The position numbers and the translations under genes are program-made. Shown in pieces: positions 44,434 to 53,660 of a stretch of 64,000 nucleotides of DNA (its first letter is position 1; every line of letters starts with the position of its first letter). The stretch comes from Leptothoe sp034932105 (GTDB taxonomy: Bacteria > Cyanobacteriota > Cyanobacteriia > Phormidesmidales > Phormidesmidaceae): contig NZ_JAYGIG010000004.1 of assembly GCF_034932105.1 (NCBI RefSeq), forward strand, positions 1 to 64,000, read 5' to 3'. Under the pieces are notes generated by a model. It saw only the letters and a list, made by a program, of their open reading frames with translations. It was not told where the DNA came from and searched no databases.

Positions 44434-44644
44434 TATTCTCCTATTCTGGTTTAGCAGTGTAGTGGAAGTCTGAAATCAGTGACCACATAATGTTTACAGG
44501 CGTAACGCCATAAGTGATTTGGGTACTACAATTATCTTTTATTGTTTTAGGAATCTGTTTGTTTTATAGAAAGATGTTTGCTATCTTCCTCAATAGAGCT
44601 TACATTCAATAGTTCGTAAGTAAAAGTGGCAATCTCCCTATCTT

Positions 44645-44903
44645 ACTCGACCCAATATTCTTTGATGCACAACCCTATTTTTCACAATATTGGCTACTTC
44701 CACCACGCCACAAGCTACACCTTCTGCTTTGAGACGCTGCATTCCCGTACCCGCAGACTGGATTTACCCATCTGCCGAGAGCTAAACACATAGCAAGACT
44801 CTCCAGCCTTGAGTGCTTGGCAAAGCTCTTCATCTACCTGGCGAGTGACATAACTAGGCGAATCTAAACGTAAAGCACCACTATTGATAGCTAGGCTCTG
44901 AAT
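44645..44903 (-). pseudogene. AAA_35 N-terminal relic
   Basis: The minus strand reads INSGALRLDSPSYVTRQVDE, ELCQALKAGESCYVFSSRQ, MGKSSLRVR, then after a one-base shift MQRLKAEGVACGVVEVANIV. This follows the N-terminus of the AAA_35 gene at 44433 (GALRQDAPTYISRQADEDLF, NARQMGKSSLRVQ, QRLKAKGIACGIIEV). It ends after about 85 codons. It is a truncated, frameshifted third AAA_35 copy between the two intact genes. Confidence 0.85.
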
Positions 44904-44910
44904 CCATGGT

Positions 44911-47112
44911 TTACGCCTTTAGATGCTCACTAAAATACTCTCGATAAATCTCACACAGCGGTGCTGCCTGATTCCCCGATAAAATCACCAACCCCATACT
45001 CTCCAACTTAAATGCAGATTCCGCATCAATATCTACCGGACGTCGCTTGGTTACCACCTGCCGAAACGCCTCTGCCAACTGCGGATAGTCCTGTAGCACA
45101 TACAAATGCCGCCGCAGATGATCACTATAGATTCCCGCTTCCGTTGCTACTGTTTCAGTTAATGCATTTATGCTCAAATCATCCCGTCGCAGATGGTACA
45201 ACGCCTTACGAATCAAATAGGGATGCCCCCCCACTAAGGCCATCAACGCCTCCGTCTGACTTGCACTGGCCGACAACCCATATCGCTGGGCCAAGTCCTG
45301 CACCTGCTCTGCCGAAAACTCCTCTAGCTCCACATTTTTACCCACATTAAACGGCGACTGGTTAATATTCAACGGCACATAGGCCTCGGTCGAATGCACC
45401 ACCACCAGCCGCACCTTTTCCCACAGCTCACTGCCAAAGTCGCCATAGCGCGCCGACTCATACCAAGACCGCAGCAGTCCAAAGAAATCATCCGCCACCT
45501 CTGCATGGGGAAATACCATGTCCACCTCGTCCAAAGCCAATATCAATGGCTGCTCCAAATCCTCTAGCAAACACTCTTCAAAGTAAGCAATGCACTTGTC
45601 CTTGCTGCCAAAGCCCATCCAGTAGTCTTCCAGGTCCTTTAGCTTCTTCAGCCGTCGCCCCACCTGGGTGCAAAGCCACTTCAGCAATAGGTCCAAATCG
45701 TTAAACACCCGACTGTCCGCCCGCTGAAAACTCACCGGTACCGTGGCATAGCCCAGCTCCCGCCCATGGTTCAAAATCCGCGCCATCAAGGACGTTTTAC
45801 CCATCTGACGCGGAGCCTTGATTCGGATCAATGACCCCGGCTGTTCAATCTCCGTAAAACAATCCACCTCAATCGGTGGTCGATCCACGTATAAACCAGA
45901 TTTTAAAGGCACCGAGCCCCCCGGTTCCCGCCGTAGCTCCGGTTCTGCCACGGGGAGCGGTGGTCGATCCACACTGTCAATTACACCCCCAGTCGGTGGT
46001 GAAACCTCCTCCCCTTGATCCACCGGCCCCACATCCCGCTGCGCTGGTCCCGTTAACATGAGCGCCTGCAGCTCCTGCAATAGCCCAGGCGTATCCGCCG
46101 CCGACAGCCATTCCCGCTGCTGAATCTGCTGCAGGTAGCCCCGCAACTCATAGTTCAACGGGTCATCCAGCGGAAACTGCACCCGAATGGGCAAAATCAT
46201 CGGACGACCATTTTCCCGTTGATCTCGCAGACTCCTGGCCCGCTTCACCTCTTCTGTCACCATTTCGCTAGTGGCGGACAGCGGCGATAGCAGTAGCAAA
46301 AAATAATCACACTGGTGCAGCTCAGCACTAATCCGCTTCCGCCAGTCTTCCCCCAGCTTAATGCTTTCCGCTGCCATAAAGACTTCATGCCCCGCTGCCT
46401 GGAATGCATCGTAAAATTCCTGGGCTAAGCCCTTATCGGGGGCCTCATCGCGATAGCTAATGAAGATGCGTCGAGTAGCCGTGCCCCTGCCTTGGGGATG
46501 AGTGGTACTGCCAAAACGATCGTCAATGACTTTGCCGGAGCGGGTGCGTAGCACAGGAGTAGCCACCTCAGGAATATCCTCCAAATCAATGGCGGTGCGA
46601 CCCATCTCATAGGCGGCTTCGTAGGAGCTACCGTGCCCCAGGGCCGTATAAAACCCGCGTGAAAAGATAATGGCGGCCATATCCCCAATGGGCTGGTTCA
46701 TCCCAATCACACAGGAGACAAACTGGCTAATGGCCTGGGCCTGGGTATCGGAATAGCAAGCATTCAGCAGCACACATTCGACCCTAGACACCTGCTGAAA
46801 TAACCGCGCCAACGCCCTGGTGGGCACCAGCTGACTACGGCCCCGGCTATCGTCTAGCACCAGGCCATAGTCCCCCATCCCATGGCCCAAAAAATGAACA
46901 ATATGGGGCTGATGAGACATCAATGCCTGGATCAGATCCTCCGTACGCACGGCCCATTCAGAAACCAGCTGAAACTGATCCCGTTCCTTGGATAGCTGAA
47001 TGCTGCGCTGAATACTATGCACTTCCTCATCCAATCTCAAGGTGGACGTATCACCAGGATTGGCAGCTAATACCAGAATTTTGCGAGTGGGCAGTTTGGC
47101 AGTCTTGGGCAT
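44911..47112 (-). CDS. CHAT-TIR-AAA_35 fusion protein
   Basis: The 733 residues form three parts. Part 1 (about 8-200) is CHAT/caspase-like, with His77 in HFLGHG and Cys119 in LLNACYS. Part 2 (about 213-335) is a TIR domain: RRIFISYRDE, VFMAAESIKLGEDW, FLLLLSPLSATSEMVTEEV; the Glu of TEEV (287/288) is where the NADase Glu would fall. Part 3 (about 400-730) is an AAA_35 ATPase with Walker A APRQMGKTSL (433-442) and Walker B LILALDEVDMVF. Such joins of protease, TIR and NTPase domains are typical of bacterial conflict or regulated-death proteins; that role here is inferred. It starts 8 bp from the right-hand direct repeat. Confidence 0.9.
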   Translation of the reverse strand: MPKTAKLPTRKILVLAANPGDTSTLRLDEEVHSIQRSIQLSKERDQFQLVSEWAVRTEDLIQALMSHQPHIVHFLGHGMGDYGLVLDDSRGRSQLVPTRALARLFQQVSRVECVLLNACYSDTQAQAISQFVSCVIGMNQPIGDMAAIIFSRGFYTALGHGSSYEAAYEMGRTAIDLEDIPEVATPVLRTRSGKVIDDRFGSTTHPQGRGTATRRIFISYRDEAPDKGLAQEFYDAFQAAGHEVFMAAESIKLGEDWRKRISAELHQCDYFLLLLSPLSATSEMVTEEVKRARSLRDQRENGRPMILPIRVQFPLDDPLNYELRGYLQQIQQREWLSAADTPGLLQELQALMLTGPAQRDVGPVDQGEEVSPPTGGVIDSVDRPPLPVAEPELRREPGGSVPLKSGLYVDRPPIEVDCFTEIEQPGSLIRIKAPRQMGKTSLMARILNHGRELGYATVPVSFQRADSRVFNDLDLLLKWLCTQVGRRLKKLKDLEDYWMGFGSKDKCIAYFEECLLEDLEQPLILALDEVDMVFPHAEVADDFFGLLRSWYESARYGDFGSELWEKVRLVVVHSTEAYVPLNINQSPFNVGKNVELEEFSAEQVQDLAQRYGLSASASQTEALMALVGGHPYLIRKALYHLRRDDLSINALTETVATEAGIYSDHLRRHLYVLQDYPQLAEAFRQVVTKRRPVDIDAESAFKLESMGLVILSGNQAAPLCEIYREYFSEHLKA

Positions 47113-47120
47113 GGTTCAGA

Positions 47121-47488
47121 TTCCCCAGGATAGGCAGCAATATTTTGACTATAACGTTGAGCAAAGCCGCTTTAGTGAGGCGGGGGCGGTGGATGATCCC
47201 CTGGCATTGACCCGGACCGTGTTAGGCGATGGTCCTGAAGCGGCGGAGCCTTCTGAGATCATACTGGATGTGTTAGAAGCAACCGATCAGCGCGTGGTAA
47301 TTGGCTATAGCCGTAAGCAGCTGGAGGACGACTCAGTGTATGCCAAACGTCTGCGCCTAGAGTTTGTTCCTGATGGTGACCAGTGGCGCATTGATTGGAT
47401 TGGCCAACAGTTTTCCTGTCAAGTAGGACGAGGGCGACAGACCTGGCATAACAGCCTTTGTTCCTAGGGGACGCATAGACAATGACCA
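47121..47488 (+). repeat. 368-bp direct repeat, right copy (orphan gene 3' end)
   Basis: It matches 42533-42900 with three substitutions. It encodes the C-terminal ~115 residues of the 41929 gene (YFDYNVEQSRFSEAGAVDDP to TWHNSLCS) without the rest, so it is a pseudogene fragment. It begins 8 bp from the start codon of the CHAT-TIR-AAA_35 gene. The two copies frame the cassette 42901-47120 exactly. Confidence 0.95.
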
Positions 47489-47590
47489 TGGGTGAAGGGG
47501 GCCTGATAGATGAGAATTGCCCCTAGAGGACTGATCTACTCCTAAGATGATTCTGAGACACACCTCCTCCCTATCACCCAGGAAGTACCA

Positions 47591-49021
47591 ATGCCCTTCT
47601 ATAGTTGGCTCAGTCCCCGTTCCCACGATAGCGTAAGAAGCCTAAAGACTAAGCAACGCGCCACCCAAAAGATAAAACAGCTCCGGGCGGCATTTAATGC
47701 CCATGTTCAGGAGGCAACAATATTACAAAATGGCCTGCAAAACGGGGAGCCCCCTGCTGATCAGGCACAGTATGTCCGAATCGCCACCTGGAATATCCGA
47801 GAGTTTGATTCATCGAGCTATGGATATCGAAGTCAAGAGTCAAAAGCGTATATCGCCGAAATTCTTTCACAGTTTGACCTCATTGCCCTACAAGAAGTCC
47901 GTCGTGACCTTTCTGCCCTCAACGATGTCACACAACTCCTGGGGCCTGACTGGGACTATATTGCCACCGACGTGACTGAGGGGGACTCCGGCAACGAAGA
48001 AAGGATGGTGTTTCTGTTTAATAAAAAGAAAGTCTGGTTTCGTAATGTGGCGGGGGAGCTAACCCTACCCCATGATCAAAAGATTACCGATCCCTTTGGC
48101 GAGCGCTTTAGGGTTGAAGGCGGAGCCCAGCTAGAACTGCCTGAAGGTGACAATCTGGTATCCCCAGCAAGACTGAAGGTAGATACCCTGGCTTCTGGTC
48201 AAACAAAACTTCGTCAAGCAGTGGAAATACCTTTACCAGAGGGAACCAAGATTGTTCTACCACCAGGCTCATCGATTCGCTTTGCCCAAAACGCAAAGGT
48301 GCCCATCACCAGTGACAACAGAATAGACTTTGCCGCAACCCCCACCATTCCTGAGTCCGCTGAAATTGTCCTGCCGCCCAACTCCCTAGTAGGGGGTCCA
48401 CAACAGTTTGCCCGCACGCCCTTTATTGCTTCATTCCAGGCAGGTTGGTTAAAGATTAACCTAGCTACCGTACACATCTACTATGGTTCTGGGGCCACCG
48501 GTATCGAACGCCGCAAGGAGGAAATCCGACGTCTGACAGCCCTCCTAGCCGACAAGGCTAAGAGTGATAATGATTCGGATGCGGACTCATACTTTATGGT
48601 CCTGGGGGATTTTAATATCGTGGGTCCTGGCCACGAAACCATGGATGCCCTACGGACAAACGACTTTATGATTCCGGAGCCATTACAACATGTACCCGGT
48701 TCCAATGTTAAACAGGACAAGTTTTACGACCAGATTGCCCTATGGACTGGGGAGTCAAGCCGTCGTAAACCCTATACGCGGATTGTGCCATACCGAGCCG
48801 GTGTCTTTGATTTCTTTGATGTCGTTTATCGAAGCGATGAAGAGGAGATCTATCGTCCGTTGATGCGTAGGCCAGAATCTAGTGAGTTTTATTCCCGCTA
48901 CTTGGACTGGCGGACCCATCAGATGTCTGACCACTTGCCCATGTGGGTTGAGTTACGAATTGATTTTACCGAGGAATATTTAGATAAAATTGAGGTTGAC
49001 CTGCAAGCCAAACTCGGTTGA
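47591..49021 (+). CDS. Endonuclease/exonuclease/phosphatase (EEP) family protein
   Basis: This 476-residue protein has catalytic motifs of the EEP (DNase I/AP-endonuclease-like) fold: Asn68 in ATWNIREF, Glu102 in IALQEVRR, MVLGDFNIVG (Asp/Asn about 345) and MSDHLPMW (Asp/His about 450). An insert of about 115 residues (155-270) contains repeated LPEG/LPPGSS/LPPNS units, looking like a beta-rich or surface module not usual in the family. There is no signal peptide. It lies just after the right direct repeat. Substrate (nucleic acid, phosphoinositide or other phosphodiester) is unknown. Confidence 0.85.
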   Translation: MPFYSWLSPRSHDSVRSLKTKQRATQKIKQLRAAFNAHVQEATILQNGLQNGEPPADQAQYVRIATWNIREFDSSSYGYRSQESKAYIAEILSQFDLIALQEVRRDLSALNDVTQLLGPDWDYIATDVTEGDSGNEERMVFLFNKKKVWFRNVAGELTLPHDQKITDPFGERFRVEGGAQLELPEGDNLVSPARLKVDTLASGQTKLRQAVEIPLPEGTKIVLPPGSSIRFAQNAKVPITSDNRIDFAATPTIPESAEIVLPPNSLVGGPQQFARTPFIASFQAGWLKINLATVHIYYGSGATGIERRKEEIRRLTALLADKAKSDNDSDADSYFMVLGDFNIVGPGHETMDALRTNDFMIPEPLQHVPGSNVKQDKFYDQIALWTGESSRRKPYTRIVPYRAGVFDFFDVVYRSDEEEIYRPLMRRPESSEFYSRYLDWRTHQMSDHLPMWVELRIDFTEEYLDKIEVDLQAKLG

Positions 49022-49075
49022 TTAACCGCCTAATAGTTTTCAACAGTTAATTATTAGACAGTTAGTTTATATGGT

Positions 49076-49101
49076 GAATGCCCTAATTTGTTAGGGCATT
49101 C
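49076..49101. terminator. Hairpin after the EEP gene
   Basis: GAATGCCCTAA / TTAGGGCATTC form a perfect 11-bp stem with a TTTG loop, 55 bp after the stop at 49021. It stands between the EEP gene and the convergent 58-aa ORF, so it may end both transcripts. There is no T-run. Confidence 0.7.
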
Positions 49102-49190
49102 GAACGTCAAGTTAGCCAATCTTATTCAAGGCTTTCAGCAATATTTATTGCCCATTAACCTGTCTAACTAACCTAACAAATGCAATCGTT

Positions 49191-49367
49191 TTAGGGTTTA
49201 TCCCCAAGCTCATTGAGTAATTTATATCTGAGCAATATATCGGACATGTTAAGTTCAGACGGATCACCTTTTTTTATTTGCTCAGGTTCTTCTTGGGTTG
49301 TCAGTACTTTTTTGGAAAAAGATAGAAAAACGAGAACGAACACTATAACAGCGGGGAAAAGTGTCAT
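49191..49367 (-). CDS. Small single-pass membrane protein (58 aa)
   Basis: The protein begins MTLFPAVIVFVLVFLSF, a clear N-terminal transmembrane segment, followed by a basic KK and a charged cytoplasmic or periplasmic tail with SELNMSDILLRYKLLNEL (probable amphipathic helix). The ATG at 49367 is preceded by a strong ribosome site AAGGAG at good spacing (CTAAGGAGTTCCC). It is convergent with the EEP gene and shares the intervening hairpin. It has no recognised family. The good SD, coherent hydrophobic segment and isolated position argue for a real gene. Confidence 0.65.
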   Translation of the reverse strand: MTLFPAVIVFVLVFLSFSKKVLTTQEEPEQIKKGDPSELNMSDILLRYKLLNELGDKP

Positions 49368-49956
49368 GGGAACTCCTTAGTTTGAACCTTGTTCACATCC
49401 AGAACTGAAAATCTATCGCTTTGCGTCCATAGTTCACAATATTGATGATCGCTGAAAGTTTTAGATAGCCAAAGCTACGGACGGCACAATCTGGGGAAAC
49501 TACCAGTTACCGCTTAGACATAATTTAGCGATCAACAAAATCACTTAGGACTTCCCTAAGCCATGGGACACGCAATTAAAATGTAGAACTCTTCACACCC
49601 TGTCGTTTCTTAGAACATATTAATAAGCTGAAAATAAACGACTATCAATATGTTCTTGGTTCATTATGTTCGCTCATTTTGATAATGGCCTAGGTTCAGA
49701 AAAATGAGTAAATACTCTTAGTTTTTCTTTACGTATTGTCCGTAATTCGGTAATTTCATCGATTATTTTTGTTACTGAGTTAAAGAATAAATCGATCTGT
49801 TAAAAATTCTACCGTTAAGATTCAACCGTTCAACTAGCCGTCCAATCAATTCTAGGCACTTTAGCCAGTTGGCAAGACGTAACCGAAGCCTCTCTGTTAC
49901 AACTAAAGATAGACAGTAAGAGGCACTTTATGACTATTGCCCCTTAGCAAAATGAA
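49368..49956. other. Intergenic region, no gene seen
   Basis: AT-richer non-coding stretch of about 590 bp between the small membrane ORF and the HAMP-sensor relic. No repeat, tRNA or gene could be supported. Confidence 0.4.
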
Positions 49957-50245
49957 TTTGGTCTGGATTGGTGAATTGTCATGGTCGTCCCTGAACATGA
50001 CTTCTGAACATGACTTTATGGGGCAAATCAATCGAAACGTACGTCACAACATACTACTGTGTTTGTTGGCGCTGCTAACGTCCATTCTGGTTGATATTTT
50101 AACGGCTCGCTGGATTGTTCAACTGATTCTGAAACTGAATCAATCTGAGAAGGATCTGACCCAAGGAAATTGGCATACCCCCCGTTATGGCGGAGCGCAA
50201 TGACGAGGTCGGACAGTTAGCCCTGTCTTTCACCGCCCTGGTCAT
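49957..50245 (+). pseudogene. Broken membrane sensor fragment (end of Cache-like domain, TM, HAMP)
   Basis: Reassembled over three frame changes it reads LDW, IVMVVPEHDF, FMGQINRNVRHNILLCLLAL, SILVDILTARWIVQLILKLN, then MAERNDEVGQLALSFTAL. This is the end of an extracellular sensor domain, a TM helix and the start of HAMP in cyanobacterial sensor proteins. Damage includes a TGA after LDW, a 13-bp tandem duplication (ctgaacatgactt twice near 49995-50020) and a shift at the C-run near 50180. No output domain follows. Confidence 0.75.
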
Positions 50246-50386
50246 GCCTGATTCGATCCGCCCAACTAATCCTCAGGTCAGCCCTCAGGTAGTGAAATCA
50301 GTACTCAATGTAGGTGAGATATTACACCCAGCAAATCGTTCACTACTCGTTACAATGGCACCACAGTCTGCATGTGAGGAGATGCC

Positions 50387-51670
50387 ATGGCCGCATCTGG
50401 TGAAAATTCTCCAGATTCAAAACCCGATCGCTGGCTGCCGCCTTGGCAGTCAATCAAGACCGTTTTATCTGGCGGTTTATCGATTGATTGGGTCACCCAG
50501 CGCGCCCTCAAGTGGTTTGCTGTTGACGATGACCAGGTAGCCTCTGTCCTTGAAAAGATTAGGGCAGAATTACCCACCACCGAAGCCTGGTTAATTGGTA
50601 AACCCCAGTCTGGCAAAAGCTCAGTGGTACGCGGCTTAACAGGGGTATCCGCCGACATTATTGGCCAGGGATTTCGGCCCCACACCCAGCACACCGAGCG
50701 CTATGCCTATCCTTCTGCCGACCTGCCGTTGCTACTGTTTACTGACACTGTAGGCCTCGGAGATGTGGACCGCGATGTGGAGAGCATCATTCAAGAACTG
50801 CAGGATGACCTGACCCAGCAGGCAAGGGGAGCCCGCATCCTGCTGGTGACCGTCAAGATTAACGACTTTGCCCTAGACAGCCTGCACCAGATCCTCAAAC
50901 AGGTCAGAGCCCAACATCCCACTATTCCGGTGGTATTAGTGGTCACCTGCCTCCATGAGCTTTACGCTCCCACCGAGGAGCATTCCCCCTATCCTCCTAG
51001 CCAAACTTCTGTCCAACGGGCCTTTGGTGAACTAAAACGGAGTTTTGACGGCCTCTACGACAGTGCCGTGATGATCGACTTCACCCTCGAAGAAGATGGC
51101 TATGCCCCTGTTTTCTATGGGTTAGATGCCCTGCTCCAGGTCCTGTCTGACCAGCTCCCCGAGGCAGAATCCAACGCCATCTACCAACTCCTTGAGCAGG
51201 CCGATGACGCGACAACCCAGCTGGGGGCCATCTACCGAGACGTTGCCCGTCGATATATTTCAGCCTTTGCCGTGATTGCTGCTACCCTGGCCGCCGTGCC
51301 CTTGCCCTTTGCCACCATGCCCGCCATCACTGTTCTCCAGGTGTCCATGATTGTGGCCCTGGGGCAGCTCTATGGTCAGCGCCTCAGCTTTTCCCAAGCA
51401 GGCGGTGTCGCCAGCACCATTGCCGGGGGCTTTTTGGCTCAGGCCGTGGGGCGAGAGTTAATTAAACTGGTGCCCGGCTTTGGCAGTGTCATCGCTGCGT
51501 CTTGGGCTGCGGCCTATACCTGGGCCTTAGGGGAAGGAGCCTGTGTCTATTTTGGTGATCTGATGGGGGGCAAAAAGCCTGATCCAGAAAGAATCCAGAT
51601 AGCTATGAAGGAAGGGTTTGAATCAGCGAAAGAGAGATTTAAAGAGAGAGTGCAGCAACAGAGAGAGTAG
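50387..51670 (+). CDS. DUF697-type GTPase with membrane domain
   Basis: This 427-residue protein has a P-loop (GKPQSGKSSVV, residues 71-81) and DxxG in LFTDTVGLGD. The NKxD-like box is replaced by VTCLHEL, so base specificity is uncertain. The C-terminal third has hydrophobic segments (VIAATLAAVPLPFATMPAIT, MIVALGQLYG) typical of the DUF697 membrane region linked to Era-like GTPases. A good ribosome site (GAGGAG) precedes the ATG. It is convergent with the CPBP protease gene. Role in membrane or stress homeostasis is inferred. Confidence 0.85.
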   Translation: MAASGENSPDSKPDRWLPPWQSIKTVLSGGLSIDWVTQRALKWFAVDDDQVASVLEKIRAELPTTEAWLIGKPQSGKSSVVRGLTGVSADIIGQGFRPHTQHTERYAYPSADLPLLLFTDTVGLGDVDRDVESIIQELQDDLTQQARGARILLVTVKINDFALDSLHQILKQVRAQHPTIPVVLVVTCLHELYAPTEEHSPYPPSQTSVQRAFGELKRSFDGLYDSAVMIDFTLEEDGYAPVFYGLDALLQVLSDQLPEAESNAIYQLLEQADDATTQLGAIYRDVARRYISAFAVIAATLAAVPLPFATMPAITVLQVSMIVALGQLYGQRLSFSQAGGVASTIAGGFLAQAVGRELIKLVPGFGSVIAASWAAAYTWALGEGACVYFGDLMGGKKPDPERIQIAMKEGFESAKERFKERVQQQRE

Positions 51671-51684
51671 CCGAATCTACTCTC
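51663..51684. terminator. Bidirectional hairpin overlapping two stop codons
   Basis: GAGAGTAG / CTACTCTC with a 6-base loop contains the TAG stop of the GTPase (51668-51670) and the stop of the convergent CPBP gene (51677-51679). The 8-bp perfect stem is symmetric, so it can serve both transcripts. Confidence 0.6.
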
Positions 51685-52531
51685 CAAAATAGGGAGGGCG
51701 CGTTGTCTTTTTGGGCCAGCTTTTGTAGATAAAATGGCCCAACGTTGGTGCTGCCAACCCTAGACCAATCAAGCCGACCCACCAGGTTTGTTGAAAATCT
51801 CCAAGGTCAAATGGCTGAGGACTAGATGAAAACAACTCTGGCAGGACAGAAACAATATTGTTGAGCGCATGGGCAATAATCGGTGCCCACAGGCTGCGGG
51901 TACGAATATATAGCAGCGCCATTACCACCCCAAACATGGTCAAGCCAAGGGGATTATTGATATGCAACAGGCCAAACAACACCGATGACATAATCACCCC
52001 AGCTGGCAGATTCCAGCGTACGGCCCAGCGCTGCAGCAGCACCCCGCGAAACACGAATTCCTCGGCGATGGGGGCAAAGACAATCACCACAAACAGCATC
52101 AGATAACGATATAGTTCGGGGGCCACCGTTTCGACATTCAACAGTTGCTCGGTCAGTCGCTCTTCAACAAAGCCAGGGGCAATCAGGGAGACCGGATAGA
52201 ACAGCAACAGAAAACTGCTGAAGGAGAAAATCAACATGCTAGAAATTAGCAACACCCCATAGGCCCAAGGGAAACGGGGGGGAGGTCCGAATAAACGGAC
52301 CAACTTGAGCCCGGCATGGCGGCCAGTGGCCAGTAAAACGCCACAGACCAGACCAAAAATCATCATGAACTGCAAGGGCAGCCACAGTTTGTCATGCAGG
52401 GGCCAAGGCAGCAGCTGTTGATAATCCAGGACGGCACAGATTGTACCTACCAGCAAATTGCTCAGTATAAATGTAACCAGTACATGGGTGCGGAATTTAA
52501 GTACTTCGAAGGGGTTCCTACCCATGTTCAT
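51677..52531 (-). CDS. CPBP-family intramembrane glutamic endopeptidase
   Basis: This 284-residue polytopic membrane protein has the three CPBP (CAAX-protease-like, ABI) motifs: EEFVFRG (Glu157/158, Arg162), FGLLH (His190) and HALNN (His221, Asn225). About six to seven hydrophobic segments are visible. Such proteins are intramembrane proteases; in bacteria many remain uncharacterised and some act on bacteriocins or signalling proteins. The substrate is unknown. Confidence 0.9.
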   Translation of the reverse strand: MNMGRNPFEVLKFRTHVLVTFILSNLLVGTICAVLDYQQLLPWPLHDKLWLPLQFMMIFGLVCGVLLATGRHAGLKLVRLFGPPPRFPWAYGVLLISSMLIFSFSSFLLLFYPVSLIAPGFVEERLTEQLLNVETVAPELYRYLMLFVVIVFAPIAEEFVFRGVLLQRWAVRWNLPAGVIMSSVLFGLLHINNPLGLTMFGVVMALLYIRTRSLWAPIIAHALNNIVSVLPELFSSSPQPFDLGDFQQTWWVGLIGLGLAAPTLGHFIYKSWPKKTTRPPYFGE

Positions 52532-52719
52532 ATGTGAGTAATCAAGATTTTATTAATTGTAGAACAGATAAATAACTCAGGCATTGCTGATCCTGCCATA
52601 AATCAACAACGGCTTATGCAATCTAGGTACATCCTTCCCATCCTTAGGTCATCACCACAGATTTACCCCCGCAGCTATGTTAAAACTGCATAGCAGTTGT
52701 GGTTTATCAGGATAGACAT

Positions 52720-53637
52720 ATGTGCGATCGCACAGCTCCCCGCATACCCTGGCAGTCCCGTACCCTATGGTCTAAGCTCCAAACCCAGACCCAACATGGC
52801 CTAGTCACCGGAGCCCTCAGACCCATTGACACCAATTACGAAATTGTCCCCGATGGTGGGATGGCATTTATCGTGCGAATTCTAACCAACCTCAACCGCA
52901 AAGACCAGGCCCGTAAGGTGCAGACCCAAGAAAAAACCAATCCTTTCTTACCCTACGATCCAAACCTCTATGTCACAGACATCTCCGACACCCATGTCTG
53001 TCTACTAAATAAGTTCAACGTCGTTGACCATCACTTTCTCATCGTCACTCGAGCCTTCGAGTCCCAGCTCAACTGGCTGACTCTGGGCGATTTTCAAGCC
53101 CTCTGTCGCTGTCTAGACGAGGTGGCCGGTCTAGTTTTTTACAACGGTGGTGAAGCCGCCGGAGCCAGTCAGCCCCACAAACATTTGCAAATCGTGCCCC
53201 AACCGTCCATGGATTTGCCCGTTGAACCCGCCATCCGCGCCACCCAATTTATTGATGGCATCGGGCAATCCCCCCAGCTGCCCTATGCCCATTGCATTGC
53301 CCAGCTGTCCCCGGACGATGGTGCGGAACAGTGGCTGAAACGCTATCGACAACTGCTCAGTCACCTAGCCATCGATGATCCCACCGGCCAATGGCAAGAT
53401 CCCCAGCGCCAGGCCTATAACCTACTGGGTACCCGTAACTGGCTCATGGTAGTGCCCAGACGCCAAGAAAACCACCTCGACGTCTCCGTCAATTCCCTAG
53501 GCTTTGCCGGTTCGCTTTTAGTGAAAAACCAAAGCCAAATGGATCGACTCAAACAAATCGGGCCAATGACACTCTTAAAAGCAGTGGGCCAGAGCAGTGG
53601 GCCAGAGCAGTGGGCCGGGTTAGGTCCCAGCCCATAG
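52720..53637 (+). CDS. ATP adenylyltransferase (Ap4A phosphorylase)
   Basis: 305 residues from the ATG at 52720; an in-frame GTG at 52699 is weaker. It belongs to the GalT/HIT superfamily, with the active-site motif GASQPHKHLQIVP (HxHxx-type, nucleophilic His) and LLNKFNVVDHHFLIVTR upstream. It cleaves diadenosine tetraphosphate with phosphate to ATP and ADP in the cytoplasm, limiting stress-related Ap4A. The length and motif fit the APA1/2-type cyanobacterial enzyme. The end repeats GQSSGPEQWAG, a small duplication. Confidence 0.88.
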   Translation: MCDRTAPRIPWQSRTLWSKLQTQTQHGLVTGALRPIDTNYEIVPDGGMAFIVRILTNLNRKDQARKVQTQEKTNPFLPYDPNLYVTDISDTHVCLLNKFNVVDHHFLIVTRAFESQLNWLTLGDFQALCRCLDEVAGLVFYNGGEAAGASQPHKHLQIVPQPSMDLPVEPAIRATQFIDGIGQSPQLPYAHCIAQLSPDDGAEQWLKRYRQLLSHLAIDDPTGQWQDPQRQAYNLLGTRNWLMVVPRRQENHLDVSVNSLGFAGSLLVKNQSQMDRLKQIGPMTLLKAVGQSSGPEQWAGLGPSP

Positions 53638-53660
53638 CTACATCACTGACCTGATGGGCC

